Below, in pieces: positions 16,708 through 25,588 of a stretch of DNA of 64,000 nucleotides. The translations under genes were made by a program, and so were the position numbers. The notes under the pieces were generated by a model that was not told where the DNA came from, made no database searches, and saw only the letters and a list, made by a program, of their open reading frames with translations. Position 1 is the first letter of the stretch; every line of letters starts with the position of its first letter. The DNA comes from GAS188 sp035949255. GTDB lineage: Bacteria > Pseudomonadota > Alphaproteobacteria > Rhizobiales > Beijerinckiaceae. The DNA is taken from the NCBI GenBank assembly GCA_035949255.1, contig DASZIL010000042.1, forward strand, positions 40,107 to 104,106, in the 5' to 3' direction.

Positions 16708-17525
16708 GCGGATGCTCCCGATTGTACGGCCGCCGAGGCGCCCGCGACCATGCCGCGGCGCACATGGATTGGCCCGAATGCCCTGTCCTGATGCAAAGCG
16801 AGACTGCCGTCGCGCGCCATTTCGAGCGCGGCCGCAAGCGCCGAAGCCCGGATCGTCGGGCGCAGGCGCGGCTGAGTGACATAGCGTTCGAGAAAGACGT
16901 CGAGCACGCCCCAGTCCTGGATCTCGCCCAGCATCGTCATGAGTGCCTCTCTCGCCTCGGCGAGCGTCCAGACGAAGCGCTTGGTAACCGTGACCCGCGC
17001 AAGGGCCTGGCGTTCGCGGCGCGATGCATAGGCGCGCAAAAGCTCGTAGAGGTTATCGGCGAATGGCCGCTCCGGCGGGGGCGCGAGCGGCTCGGGATCG
17101 CCGCGCGAAAACACATCCCGCCCGAGGAGGGAGCCTTCGGTGAGCCGCTTCGCGGCCTCGCGCATCGCCTCGAGACGACGAAGCCGAAGCGCGAGCGCGG
17201 CAGCGAGATCTGCGGCCGCCGGTTCATCCGCCTTCGGCTCGGACGGCAGGAGCAGGCGCGATTTGAGATAGGCGAGCCAGGCCGCCATGACGAGGTAGTC
17301 GGCGGCAAGCTCCAGCCTGATGCGCCGAGCGCCCTCGATGAAGGCGAGATATTGCTCGGCGAGCTTGAGGATCGAGATTCCGGCAAGATCGACGGTTTGC
17401 CGGCGCGCGAGCTCGAGCAAGAGGTCGAGCGGCCCCTCGAAGGCACCGAGATCGACCACGAAGGCGGGGTCGCTCTCGCCGCGTTCGAGGCCGGCCACAT
17501 CCTCACTGAAGAGATCTTCGCTCAT
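16704..17525 (-). CDS. scpA: Segregation and condensation protein ScpA
   Basis: ScpA is the kleisin that bridges the two Smc heads. The N-terminus VDLGAFEGPLDLLLELARRQ is the family hallmark, followed by DLAGISILKLAEQYLAFIE and the helical ADYLVMAAWLAYLKSRLLLP. The C-terminal winged helix is at about residues 190-255. At 273 residues it has normal length. It follows nagZ by 43 bases and overlaps scpB. The smc gene is not in the window. Confidence 0.94.
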   Translation of the reverse strand: MSEDLFSEDVAGLERGESDPAFVVDLGAFEGPLDLLLELARRQTVDLAGISILKLAEQYLAFIEGARRIRLELAADYLVMAAWLAYLKSRLLLPSEPKADEPAAADLAAALALRLRRLEAMREAAKRLTEGSLLGRDVFSRGDPEPLAPPPERPFADNLYELLRAYASRRERQALARVTVTKRFVWTLAEAREALMTMLGEIQDWGVLDVFLERYVTQPRLRPTIRASALAAALEMARDGSLALHQDRAFGPIHVRRGMVAGASAAVQSGASA

Positions 17526-17568
17526 CCACTCACCTACACCCGCGAATCACCCCACGAATCTGGACCTG

Positions 17569-18582
17569 TCAGCACTTTCCCGCAAGGAGAGCGTCGAAAC
17601 CTGCGCGTTCATCCACAGAATCGAAAGGCTCTGGCGCATGCCGAATGCGGGCGAGCGCCGCCTCGGCCCGCTGTTTCGATTTTCCGCTGAGCGGTTTCGC
17701 GGCGCAGGCGACAGCTTCCATCTCCTCGCGCACGCCATTGCAGTGCAACACGACATCGCAGCCGGCAGCGTAAGCGCGCCGGGCTCTTTCGGCGAAGGAG
17801 CCGGAAAGCGCCTTCATGGAGAGGTCGTCCGTCATGACGAGCCCCTCGTAGCCGATGTCGCCGCGAATGACCTCGTCGAACAGGCGTCGCGACAGCGTGG
17901 CCGGATGGCGCTCGTCGATGGCGGTGAAGACCACGTGCGCCGTCATTGCGAGCGGCATATCCGATAGCGCGCGGAAAGGGGCAAAATCATGGGTCACGAG
18001 CACATCGCGCGCCGCGCTGACGCGCGGCAACGCGAGGTGGCTGTCGGCCGTGGCGCGACCATGGCCGGGCATATGCTTGATGACGGGGAGCACACCGCCC
18101 GCGATGAGCCCCTCCGCCGCGGCCCTGCCGCCGATCGCGACCTCCTCGGGCTTCGTGCCATAGGCGCGATCCGAGATCACCGCATCGGCGCCGGGAACGG
18201 GAATGTCGAGCACGGGGAGGCAGTCGACCGTGATGCCGAGCGCTCGAAGCTCATGCGCGATGAGGCGCGCGCCAAGCCTTATCGCTGCCCGACGCAACAA
18301 GGGGTCGCCGATCCGCGCGAAGCTCGCGGCCGAGGGGTAAGCCGGCCAAAGCGGCGGCCCGAGCCGCTGCACCCGCCCGCCTTCCTGATCGATGAGCACC
18401 GGCGCGTCGTTGCGCCCAACGGTTTCGCGAAATTCACCGATGAGGCGCTTTAGCTGCGCATGATCGGCGACATTGCGCTTGAAGAGGATCAAGCCCCAGG
18501 GCTCTACCTCCTTGAAGAGGGCGCGTTCCTCGCCACTCAGCGTCGTGCCGGCGCAGCCGAGGATCAGGGCTTGAACGGCCAT
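17569..18582 (-). CDS. nagZ: Beta-N-acetylhexosaminidase NagZ
   Basis: NagZ is a cytoplasmic family 3 glycoside hydrolase that removes GlcNAc from anhydromuropeptides during cell-wall recycling. The substrate and catalytic loop PVIKHMPGHGRATADSHLALP with the general-acid histidine is present in normal form, as are VLIDQEGGRVQRL and the nucleophile aspartate in LVMTDDLSMKALSG. Length (337) is typical. It lies between the SPOR-domain gene and scpA, the order seen in many alphaproteobacteria. Confidence 0.94.
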   Translation of the reverse strand: MAVQALILGCAGTTLSGEERALFKEVEPWGLILFKRNVADHAQLKRLIGEFRETVGRNDAPVLIDQEGGRVQRLGPPLWPAYPSAASFARIGDPLLRRAAIRLGARLIAHELRALGITVDCLPVLDIPVPGADAVISDRAYGTKPEEVAIGGRAAAEGLIAGGVLPVIKHMPGHGRATADSHLALPRVSAARDVLVTHDFAPFRALSDMPLAMTAHVVFTAIDERHPATLSRRLFDEVIRGDIGYEGLVMTDDLSMKALSGSFAERARRAYAAGCDVVLHCNGVREEMEAVACAAKPLSGKSKQRAEAALARIRHAPEPFDSVDERAGFDALLAGKC

Positions 18583-18623
18583 CGCGGAAAGCCTGCTGGA
18601 AATGGGGCTGGTTTATGGGCGGA

Positions 18624-18668
18624 GCATGGCCCCTTCGGAAAACCGGCTTTCACTTTTCCCGACCATGC
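18624..18668. repeat. Rhizobial-type intergenic hairpin repeat, copy D
   Basis: The ends are GCATGGCC and GACCATGC, and the middle carries the pair CGGAAAACCGG and TTTCACTTTTCCCG. The element sits between the SPOR gene and nagZ. Confidence 0.6.
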
Positions 18669-18779
18669 TGTTTCAGGCCCTCGCGGGCTTACGTGTTCAC
18701 CGAGCGGGAACAGGCCCGGGCCTGTCCCGAACGATTTGTCGGCGTGTCACACCAGCCGAAGGTGCTCGACACGCTCGGC

Positions 18780-20543
18780 TCAGCCGCCCGTGCGAATGCA
18801 TTGCGCCCCGCCGGCCTTGATCTGGGTGCAGATCTTGTCGGCGGCTTCGCGCGACAAGGGGCCGACCTGCACGCGATAGTAAATGCCCTTGCTGCCGAGG
18901 TCGGCGCGATGGATGGCGCCTGCCCCAAGCTCATTCGGGAACTGCTTTTGCAGACGCGCCAAGGTGGCGCGCGCGTCGCTTTCCGATTGGCTCGAGGCAA
19001 CTTGGGCGAAGGCGCCGTGTGAGACAGCGCTCGCCGCCGTATCGCTCGCGCTCGCCGCAGTTTCGGGGTTGACGGGCTCGGCTCTCGCGATCGTGGTGCG
19101 GCCGTTATTTTGCGGGGTGATCGACAAGGGGGCACCCGTGCCGCCTTGCTGCGCGGCCGACGCCGTTTCGGCGGGCTTGGGTTTCGCCGGCTTTGTCGCC
19201 GCCGGCTTGCTCGGCTTGGCGCTTTGAACGTCCTGCTGATCGTCGGCGGGGACGACCGCGGAAGGTTTGGCATGCGTCGCATCGGCCGGCTTCTTGGCCG
19301 CGGGCGTTGCGCTCGTCGTCGCCGAAGCCGCGTTCGCCGGAGGCGTCGTCTCGGCGGACGCCACGGTCATCGGCGGTTTTGCCGCCGCGGGCGCGGCATC
19401 GGCCTTGACCTCCGGCTTCGCCTCGTTGCGGGGGTCCGCCTTGGGGTCGAGCTTGGCCTCCACTTTCGGCTTGCTGTTCGGCACGATCGTCCCATCAGGC
19501 TTGACCGCAACGGTCGAGACCCGATGCAGAGTGCCGAAGCCCGAGGTCTGGGCCGCCGGCTGCGGCGGTTCGGGGAGAGCCACATTGGCGGCGGCGGTCG
19601 GCAGCGGCTGGGTAGACGGCGCGGCCGAGGGAGCAAGTCCTGGGGAGGCCGAGGCGTCGGCCGGAGCGGACGCATTCCCGGCACCCTGCCCAGAAAGGAT
19701 GACGATGCCGGAACCGGCAGGCGGCTGGGCCGCCACGGGGTCGCGTGGCTGGGCGGCTTTCGCGGCCGCGACCACGTCGACGGGCTGTTCCGCGCCCGCC
19801 AAAACCACCTGACTCGGCTTGCCCGAGGGGTCGGCGGCGCCGAGGGCCGTCTCCGAAGGCGTTTCCTGGTCGCCCGCTGCCTTTGTGGGGAGCACTTTCA
19901 CCGGCGTGTCATCGGCCTTGATCACCGGGGCTTCGCCTGTGATCCGGCTCATCGGCCCGGTGCGCATCACAACGGCCGCGCCGACGCCGACCCCGATGAG
20001 GACCAGAGGCACGGCGAGCGCGAGAGCGCGCGGCGAGATAAAGCCTCGTCGCGCCGGAGCATCGGGCGCATCCTCGTGAGGCATGCCGGGGACCTGCTCG
20101 ATATCGTCGAAACTTCCGGCCTCTCCCGCATGGGCGGCATCGTCATCGTAATTTTCTTCTTCCCAATCCCGCGAGGGCAAATGAGCCTCGTCCTCGTCAG
20201 CGATTTCGTGCTCGTCCTCCTCGAAAGCCGGTTCCTCGGCCTCGTCGTCGGCCAACCGATAAGCAGGGTCGGCGCCCAGCGCGTCCTTGATCGAGGCTTC
20301 GAGATCGAATGCCCGATCCGATTCGCGCGCCCCGGCCGCGGTTGCGGCGCGATAGGGGAAAGCAGCGGAAGATTGCGCCTCACCAGAGGTGGCGCGCGGC
20401 GGGTTGTCCCGTCCGACGATCCTTGCGAGCTCGGCGAGCGGGTCATCGCTCTTCCTCGGGATCGAGGAGACAGCGACTTCGCGCAATTGCCGTTCGAGAT
20501 CGTCGAGATCGAGAGGCTGAACCGAGTTTTTTGACGAGGTCAT
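18780..20543 (-). CDS. SPOR-domain membrane protein
   Basis: This 587-residue protein has an acidic cytoplasmic part of about 170 residues, one membrane helix (ALALAVPLVLIGVGVGAAVV), a long Pro/Ala/Lys-rich periplasmic linker, and a C-terminal SPOR domain of about 80 residues (GAFAQVASSQSESDARATL to YYRVQVGPLSREAADKIC). SPOR domains bind denuded glycan strands at the division septum, so a role in septal wall remodelling is likely by family. The linker is of low complexity and encodes several KP/AKP repeats. The gene lies between argS and nagZ, as in many alphaproteobacteria. Confidence 0.88.
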   Translation of the reverse strand: MTSSKNSVQPLDLDDLERQLREVAVSSIPRKSDDPLAELARIVGRDNPPRATSGEAQSSAAFPYRAATAAGARESDRAFDLEASIKDALGADPAYRLADDEAEEPAFEEDEHEIADEDEAHLPSRDWEEENYDDDAAHAGEAGSFDDIEQVPGMPHEDAPDAPARRGFISPRALALAVPLVLIGVGVGAAVVMRTGPMSRITGEAPVIKADDTPVKVLPTKAAGDQETPSETALGAADPSGKPSQVVLAGAEQPVDVVAAAKAAQPRDPVAAQPPAGSGIVILSGQGAGNASAPADASASPGLAPSAAPSTQPLPTAAANVALPEPPQPAAQTSGFGTLHRVSTVAVKPDGTIVPNSKPKVEAKLDPKADPRNEAKPEVKADAAPAAAKPPMTVASAETTPPANAASATTSATPAAKKPADATHAKPSAVVPADDQQDVQSAKPSKPAATKPAKPKPAETASAAQQGGTGAPLSITPQNNGRTTIARAEPVNPETAASASDTAASAVSHGAFAQVASSQSESDARATLARLQKQFPNELGAGAIHRADLGSKGIYYRVQVGPLSREAADKICTQIKAGGAQCIRTGG

Positions 20544-20656
20544 TTTTCGGCCCTCACACTATCCCCAACATCGCGGTTTGGCATGTCGTGTATTCGAAAG
20601 CACCGCGAATGTGGCGTTAAGTTGATCCGCAAGTGCAGATTGCAAGACGTTTCAAC

Positions 20657-20689
20657 TTAACGCATTTCCTGAATTTTAACGCATTTCCT
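20657..20689. repeat. Tandem duplication at the argS stop
   Basis: The 14-mer TTAACGCATTTCCT occurs at 20657-20670 and 20676-20689. The second copy includes the argS stop codon and last codons on the minus strand; the first is an exact copy just beyond it. Confidence 0.7.
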
Positions 20690-22424
20690 CGGGTGCGGAT
20701 ACCCCAATGAGGATTAAGCCAGAAGCGAGCACGTTTCGCACCCCGGTCACAAGGGCGAGGCGTGCGGCGGTTAAACTTGTCGAAGTTTGATTAACAAAGC
20801 GTAAGTCGGGAAGGTCCTTTCCCTTGTTCCAATGGGCGTGAAATTCACTCGCAAGATCATAGAGATAAAAGGTCGTTCGGTGCGGCTCCCGCGCCTGCGC
20901 GGCTTGCTCCACAACGCGCGGATATTGGGCAAGAAGCTTGAGGATGGAACGCTCGGAGGGGTCCGAAAGGAGCTTAAGACCGGCTTTGGCGAGCCCTGCC
21001 GGGGTGAGATCGAGCTCGCCGATCACCTCCCTCGCCTGGCGCCGCACGCTCTCGCAGCGGGCATGGGCATATTGAACGTAGAAGACCGGATTGTCCTTGG
21101 ATTGCTCGATGACCTTGGCGAGATCGAAATCGAGTGGGGCGTCATTCTTGCGCATCAGCATCATGAAACGCACCGCGTCGGCGCCGACCTCGTCCACCAC
21201 CTCCCGCAAGGAGACGAAATCACCCGCCCGCTTCGACATCTTCACCGGCTCGCCGTTCCGAAACAGGCGCACGAGCTGGCAGAGCCGCACATCGAGCGTG
21301 GCGGCCCCCGCGCTCACGGCGCGCACAGCCGCCTGCATGCGCTTCACATAGCCGCCGTGATCGGCGCCAAGCACGTCGATCATCTGCCTGAAGCCGCGCT
21401 CGAACTTCGTCGCGTGATAAGCGATGTCCGAGGCGAAATAAGTGAGGCTGCCGTCGGATTTCCGTAAGGGTCGGTCGACGTCGTCTCCGAAGGCCGTCGA
21501 GCGGAACAAAGTCTGCTCCCGATCCTCCCAATCCGGATCGACCTGGCCTTTCGGGGGCGGCAGCCTTCCCTGGTAGACGAGACCGCGTGCCGCAAGATCG
21601 GCGATCACCGCCTCGACCTTGCCGGACGAGAGGCTGCGTTCGGAAAAGAAGACGTCATGGCTGATGCCGAGCGCCGCGAGATCCTGGCGGATCAGCTCCA
21701 TCATGGCCTCGATCGCCGCCTCCCGAAACGAGGGCAGCCACTCGGCCTCGGGCGCCTTCGCGTATCTCGGCCCATGAAGCCGCGCGAGCTTCTCGCCGAC
21801 CGGCTTGAGATAATCTCCCGGGTAAAGGCCTGAAGGGATCTCGCCCACCGCCTCGCCGAGCGCCTCGCGATAGCGAAGATGCACGGAGCGGGCGAGCACA
21901 TCGACCTGAGAGCCCGCGTCGTTGACGTAATATTCGCGAGTGACCGCATGGCCCGCAAAGGAGAGAAGGCTCGCGATGGCGTCGCCGACGACGGCGCCTC
22001 GTCCGTGGCCCACATGCATCGGCCCCGTGGGGTTCGCCGAGACATATTCGACATTGACCTTGGCGCCTTCGCCGATCGCCGAAGCGCCGAAGCGCCGGCC
22101 TTGAGCGAGGCTCGCGCGCAGAACCTCCTCGAAGACCTCGGGCTCGAGCGTGAGATTGATGAATCCCGGTCCCGCGAGCTCGACCTTCGCGACGTCTCGC
22201 GAATTGAGCCTCGGCGCGAGTTTCTCCGCGAGCGCGCGTGGAGGCATCTTCGCCTCCTTCGCGAGCACCATCGCGGCGTTGGTGGAAATGTCGCCATGGC
22301 CGCGGTCGCGCGGCGGCTCGCACACGACGCGCGAAAGATCGAGCCCTTGCGGCAATTCGCCGTCGGCGGCCATCCCCGTCAAGGCGGCGGTGATCCTGCG
22401 CTCGAACTCGTTGAAGATGTTCAT
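20676..22424 (-). CDS. argS: Arginyl-tRNA synthetase
   Basis: ArgS charges tRNA-Arg. The N-terminal additional domain (about residues 1-110) is followed by the HIGH-like motif in NPTGPMHVGHGRGAVVGDA, the region YVNDAGSQVDVLA, and the KMSK loop in EPVKMSKRAGDFVSLRE. The anticodon-binding DALR domain is present at the C-terminus. Length (582) is normal. It is the first gene of the leftward block ending in nlpD; a dgt gene, often placed beside argS in this lineage, is not present. Confidence 0.96.
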   Translation of the reverse strand: MNIFNEFERRITAALTGMAADGELPQGLDLSRVVCEPPRDRGHGDISTNAAMVLAKEAKMPPRALAEKLAPRLNSRDVAKVELAGPGFINLTLEPEVFEEVLRASLAQGRRFGASAIGEGAKVNVEYVSANPTGPMHVGHGRGAVVGDAIASLLSFAGHAVTREYYVNDAGSQVDVLARSVHLRYREALGEAVGEIPSGLYPGDYLKPVGEKLARLHGPRYAKAPEAEWLPSFREAAIEAMMELIRQDLAALGISHDVFFSERSLSSGKVEAVIADLAARGLVYQGRLPPPKGQVDPDWEDREQTLFRSTAFGDDVDRPLRKSDGSLTYFASDIAYHATKFERGFRQMIDVLGADHGGYVKRMQAAVRAVSAGAATLDVRLCQLVRLFRNGEPVKMSKRAGDFVSLREVVDEVGADAVRFMMLMRKNDAPLDFDLAKVIEQSKDNPVFYVQYAHARCESVRRQAREVIGELDLTPAGLAKAGLKLLSDPSERSILKLLAQYPRVVEQAAQAREPHRTTFYLYDLASEFHAHWNKGKDLPDLRFVNQTSTSLTAARLALVTGVRNVLASGLILIGVSAPEEMR

Positions 22425-22642
22425 TCGGGGCTCGCTGGTTCCAAAGCCGAGGCGGTTATTCGCCTTGCGCTGGGAACAGGCTTTGAGGAGGCGCGGCGCT
22501 AACGCACAAGCTAAGCTTAGTCAAACCGGGTTTTGAGGAACGCGAGAACCCTTGCGAAGAAGAGCGCGGAGCCGAGAGGAGAGTCTTCGTCGGCATGATC
22601 CAATGTGGAAGCCTTCACGGTCGACCGGGTTTCATGCTTGCC

Positions 22643-23455
22643 TCAGCGCACGCTCGCGAGCACAAGCGCCGCGGCGTCGAATTCGGCGCGGCGCGCCGCC
22701 CGGCGTTCGCCCGCCTCCAGGTCCTCCCCCCAGGCCTCGATCTGGAAATCCTCGTCCACATGGGCCGCCGCCCACACCTCGTCGGGCGACAGGCGTCCAT
22801 TCGCGAGCGCAAGCGCAAGGATGGCGGAGCCGGTGAGCGTCGTGACGACGTGCAACGCCGCAAGGCCGAACGGCGCCGGCACATGCGAAACGGCCCGCCG
22901 GACGGCTTCGATCGCGCCACGCTCTTGCTCGATGAACATGACGCCTCGCGCCAGCCTCAAGCGAACTCCGAAAGCTTCGTCCACATAGGCGAGCGGGGGA
23001 TCCCAATGCGCCGCCTGGCGTGCGGCGAGCCGCTGATTTTCGGCCTCGCGATAACAGACGAGATCGCTGCCCGCATATTTCACGACCTCGCGCGCAACGG
23101 GCAAAGGCGCCGAAGCGACGGCATCGAGCGCCCCATAAACGAGCCGCGTGAGCGGCATCCTGGCCGGATCGATTGAAACGTCGATCGCCCGCCATTCCGC
23201 CGCCAGAGCCTCGGCGAGCGCAAGGCTCGGCACGGCGAGCACATGCCGGGCCGGCGTGCGTGCGAGCTTGCCGTCAAGCGTGAGCGCGAAACCACCAAGG
23301 CGGGGCACGACGCCGACCTCCCGCCAGAAGCGCTTCGGCAGCACGCGCTTCGCGCCGCGTCGCACGGCCTCGCCAGGGTCGAGCGCGCCGGTCGACGGCC
23401 CGAGCAGGCTCTCCAGAAAATCCGTGCTTTCGCTTCTCGAACCCTTGCTCATCAT
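22643..23455 (-). CDS. ATP12-family F1-ATPase assembly chaperone
   Basis: The 270-residue protein matches the ATP12 chaperone family, which binds the F1 alpha subunit during ATP synthase assembly in mitochondria and alphaproteobacteria. Typical blocks are FALTLDGKLARTPARHVLAV, LAEALAAEWRAIDVSIDP, MPLTRLVYGALD, DLVCYREAE and the final region TGSAILALALANGRLSPDEVW in parts. It overlaps the upstream pseudouridine synthase gene by four bases, so they form one operon, an arrangement often seen in Hyphomicrobiales. Confidence 0.92.
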   Translation of the reverse strand: MMSKGSRSESTDFLESLLGPSTGALDPGEAVRRGAKRVLPKRFWREVGVVPRLGGFALTLDGKLARTPARHVLAVPSLALAEALAAEWRAIDVSIDPARMPLTRLVYGALDAVASAPLPVAREVVKYAGSDLVCYREAENQRLAARQAAHWDPPLAYVDEAFGVRLRLARGVMFIEQERGAIEAVRRAVSHVPAPFGLAALHVVTTLTGSAILALALANGRLSPDEVWAAAHVDEDFQIEAWGEDLEAGERRAARRAEFDAAALVLASVR

Positions 23456-24459
23456 TCCTCCGGCGCCTCGACGATCGGATCATAGCGAGCGGTATCGAAG
23501 CCGAGGAGGTTGAAGCTCTGCCTCATATGCGGCGGCAAGGGCGCGGAAACGTCGATGTCCTTGGCGCCGCGCGGATGCGGCACCACGATGCGCCGCGCCA
23601 GAAGATGCAGCCTGTTCTGCAGGCCGCCGGGGAATTCGAAGTTTTCGATGTCGAAGTATTTGGGGTCGCCGATGATCGGATGGCCCATATGGGCGGCATG
23701 CGCCCGAAGCTGATGCGTGCGTCCGGTGACCGGCTTCATCGACAGCCAGGCGAGCTTCTGGGCCGCCGTTTCGACGACCGCGTAATAGGTGACGGCATGC
23801 ATCGCGCCTTCGTCGCCATGGGCGGCGATGCGCATGCGGCTGTCGCGTTCGCTCACCTCTTCCTTGGAGAGGAAGGTCGAGATCCTCCCATGCCGCACCC
23901 GAGGCACGCCGGCGACGAGAGCCCAATAGATCTTGCGCGCCGAACGCGAACGGAAAGTCTTCGCGAGCGCCGAGGCGGCAAAACGCGTCTTCGCCACGAG
24001 AAGACAGCCGGATGTGTCCTTATCGAGCCGGTGCACGAGGCGCGCTCTTTCGCCGTCGCGGCCGCGTATCGCCTCGAGCATGCCGTCCACATGACGCGTC
24101 GTGCCGGAACCGCCCTGCACCGCCAGCCCCATCGGCTTGTCGAGGACGAGCACATCGTCATCTTCGTAAAGTGTGATCCCTTCGAGGAAATGGCGCGTCT
24201 TCTCGGCCTCGCTCGATGGTCCATCCAGCCTCTTCGGTGCCTTGAGCGAGAGCGGCGGCACGCGCACCTTCTGCCCGGCAACCAACCTGTCCTTCGTCTC
24301 GACGCGGCGCCCGTCGACCCGCAATTCGCCCTTGCGCACGAGCCGTTGAATATGGCTGAAGGAGAGACCGGGATGGCGCGCCTCGAGAAAACGGTCGACG
24401 CGCATCCCCGATTCATCTTCGCTCACCACGAGGTTTTGCACGCCGAGCTTGTGCTCCAT
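23452..24459 (-). CDS. rluC: RluA-family pseudouridine synthase (RluC-like)
   Basis: The enzyme isomerises uridine to pseudouridine in ribosomal RNA. An S4 RNA-binding domain (MRVDRFLEARHPGLSFSHI, then GELRVDGRRVETKDRL) precedes the catalytic domain with the active aspartate in RLVHRLDKDTSGCLL. Later blocks TGRTHQLRAHAAHMGHPI and LLARRIVVPHP fit RluC/RluA. I chose ATG 24459; the frame is open upstream to an ATG at 24630, which would add a basic extension of 57 residues of the kind some homologues carry, so the start is uncertain. It overlaps the ATP12 gene. Confidence 0.9.
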   Translation of the reverse strand: MEHKLGVQNLVVSEDESGMRVDRFLEARHPGLSFSHIQRLVRKGELRVDGRRVETKDRLVAGQKVRVPPLSLKAPKRLDGPSSEAEKTRHFLEGITLYEDDDVLVLDKPMGLAVQGGSGTTRHVDGMLEAIRGRDGERARLVHRLDKDTSGCLLVAKTRFAASALAKTFRSRSARKIYWALVAGVPRVRHGRISTFLSKEEVSERDSRMRIAAHGDEGAMHAVTYYAVVETAAQKLAWLSMKPVTGRTHQLRAHAAHMGHPIIGDPKYFDIENFEFPGGLQNRLHLLARRIVVPHPRGAKDIDVSAPLPPHMRQSFNLLGFDTARYDPIVEAPEE

Positions 24460-24691
24460 GACGTCGGCTTGTTGCGCTGCGAGGCTTTGCGCTCTCTCGC
24501 TCGGTTCACCGAAAGCCTTCTTTCGGAAGCTGCCGCCGGCCGATCCCGGCATGGGAGCGGCGCGAGCGCTAACGCGGGTTTTTGAGCCGCCCCGCGGCTC
24601 GCGCCGCCGATCTTGATGGGGGCGTCTCATGCGTTGCACCGCGGTTCGCGCAAGCTCGCGGCGATGGGGGAAAGGAAGAGCATGAGCTCGT

Positions 24692-25483
24692 CTAGCGCAT
24701 TTTCGAGCGACGTTCGAGGATGAGCATTCCGTTCCAGGCAAGGCAAGTGGCGAGAGCGAGGATGAGCGCGGCGGGAGAGCCGAGCGCAACGACGCTCAAA
24801 TGCAGCACGAGGAGCGAAAGCGCAAAACCGACCATGCCGGGTAGCGAATGGGCGAACACCACCGAGGTCGCCGCCCCGCCGATGCGCGGGTGAAGGATGA
24901 CGGCAAGGCTCGTCAGCACGACCGGCATCAGCGCGGCGATGCCCGCGGCGCGCGGCCCGAGCACCTGCCCGACGACGAGAACGGTGATGACGATCGTCAT
25001 GACGGCGACCACCCGGGCCGGCACATCCCACCAACGAGGTTTCGGCTTGTATGGCGTCGCGCCCTCTCGCGTGGCGTGCCGCAAAACGACGAAGCCGAGC
25101 GTGAAAGCGGCGGCGTTCATGACAAGGACGCCAGGAAGCGGCGGCCCCATTGTCGTGATCGCAATCGTGCACGCGATCCACAAAAGGTAGCAGGTGCCGA
25201 GGCTCACGACCGCGTTGTGATGCGGAGCAAGCCTCGCATAGAGCGTGAGAAACAGGATCGTCGCGGCGTTGACGGAAAGGCTCGCAAGGCTGCTCTGCGC
25301 AATGAAGTCCGGCCCGTGCTCCAGCGCGAGGAAGACATAGGCCGGCCCCGCCGAAATCGGCAAAGTCGCGATCATCGCCCCGAGAAAAGGCCCCGAGCGT
25401 TCCACCAGGAAGGAAGCCGTGACGACAATGCCGGCGCTCGCCGCCAACTTGACCGCGAGCGTGAGCCAGAACCAATCGAGCAA
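24692..25483 (-). CDS. Multi-pass membrane protein of unknown function
   Basis: I do not recognise a named family with confidence. The 263-residue protein is almost entirely hydrophobic with about eight membrane helices. Two similar stretches, GPFLGAMIATLPISAGPA near residue 33 and GPRAAGIAALMPVVLTS near residue 180, suggest an internal duplication of a four-helix unit with a glycine/proline-rich re-entrant segment, a pattern found in small transporters and exporters such as GlpM-like proteins. The C-terminal residues ERRSKMR and the stop codon are encoded by sequence identical to the edge of a rhizobial intergenic repeat (CTAGCGCATTTTCGAGCG). It is divergent from the CHASE2 cyclase. Confidence 0.6.
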   Translation of the reverse strand: MLDWFWLTLAVKLAASAGIVVTASFLVERSGPFLGAMIATLPISAGPAYVFLALEHGPDFIAQSSLASLSVNAATILFLTLYARLAPHHNAVVSLGTCYLLWIACTIAITTMGPPLPGVLVMNAAAFTLGFVVLRHATREGATPYKPKPRWWDVPARVVAVMTIVITVLVVGQVLGPRAAGIAALMPVVLTSLAVILHPRIGGAATSVVFAHSLPGMVGFALSLLVLHLSVVALGSPAALILALATCLAWNGMLILERRSKMR

Positions 25484-25588
25484 GTGGCACTCCGAATCGT
25501 GACCGCGCGCTTCGTCTTACCGATTTGCAGGGTAGCGCGCAGCAGGCCTTGCTCGATTGTCGGCATCGAGCGACAGCGCAACGGCCCC

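Noticed and set aside
19110..20534. 474-codon plus-strand open frame rich in Arg and Gly
   Set aside because: Antisense to the SPOR-domain gene, low complexity and no ribosome-binding site.
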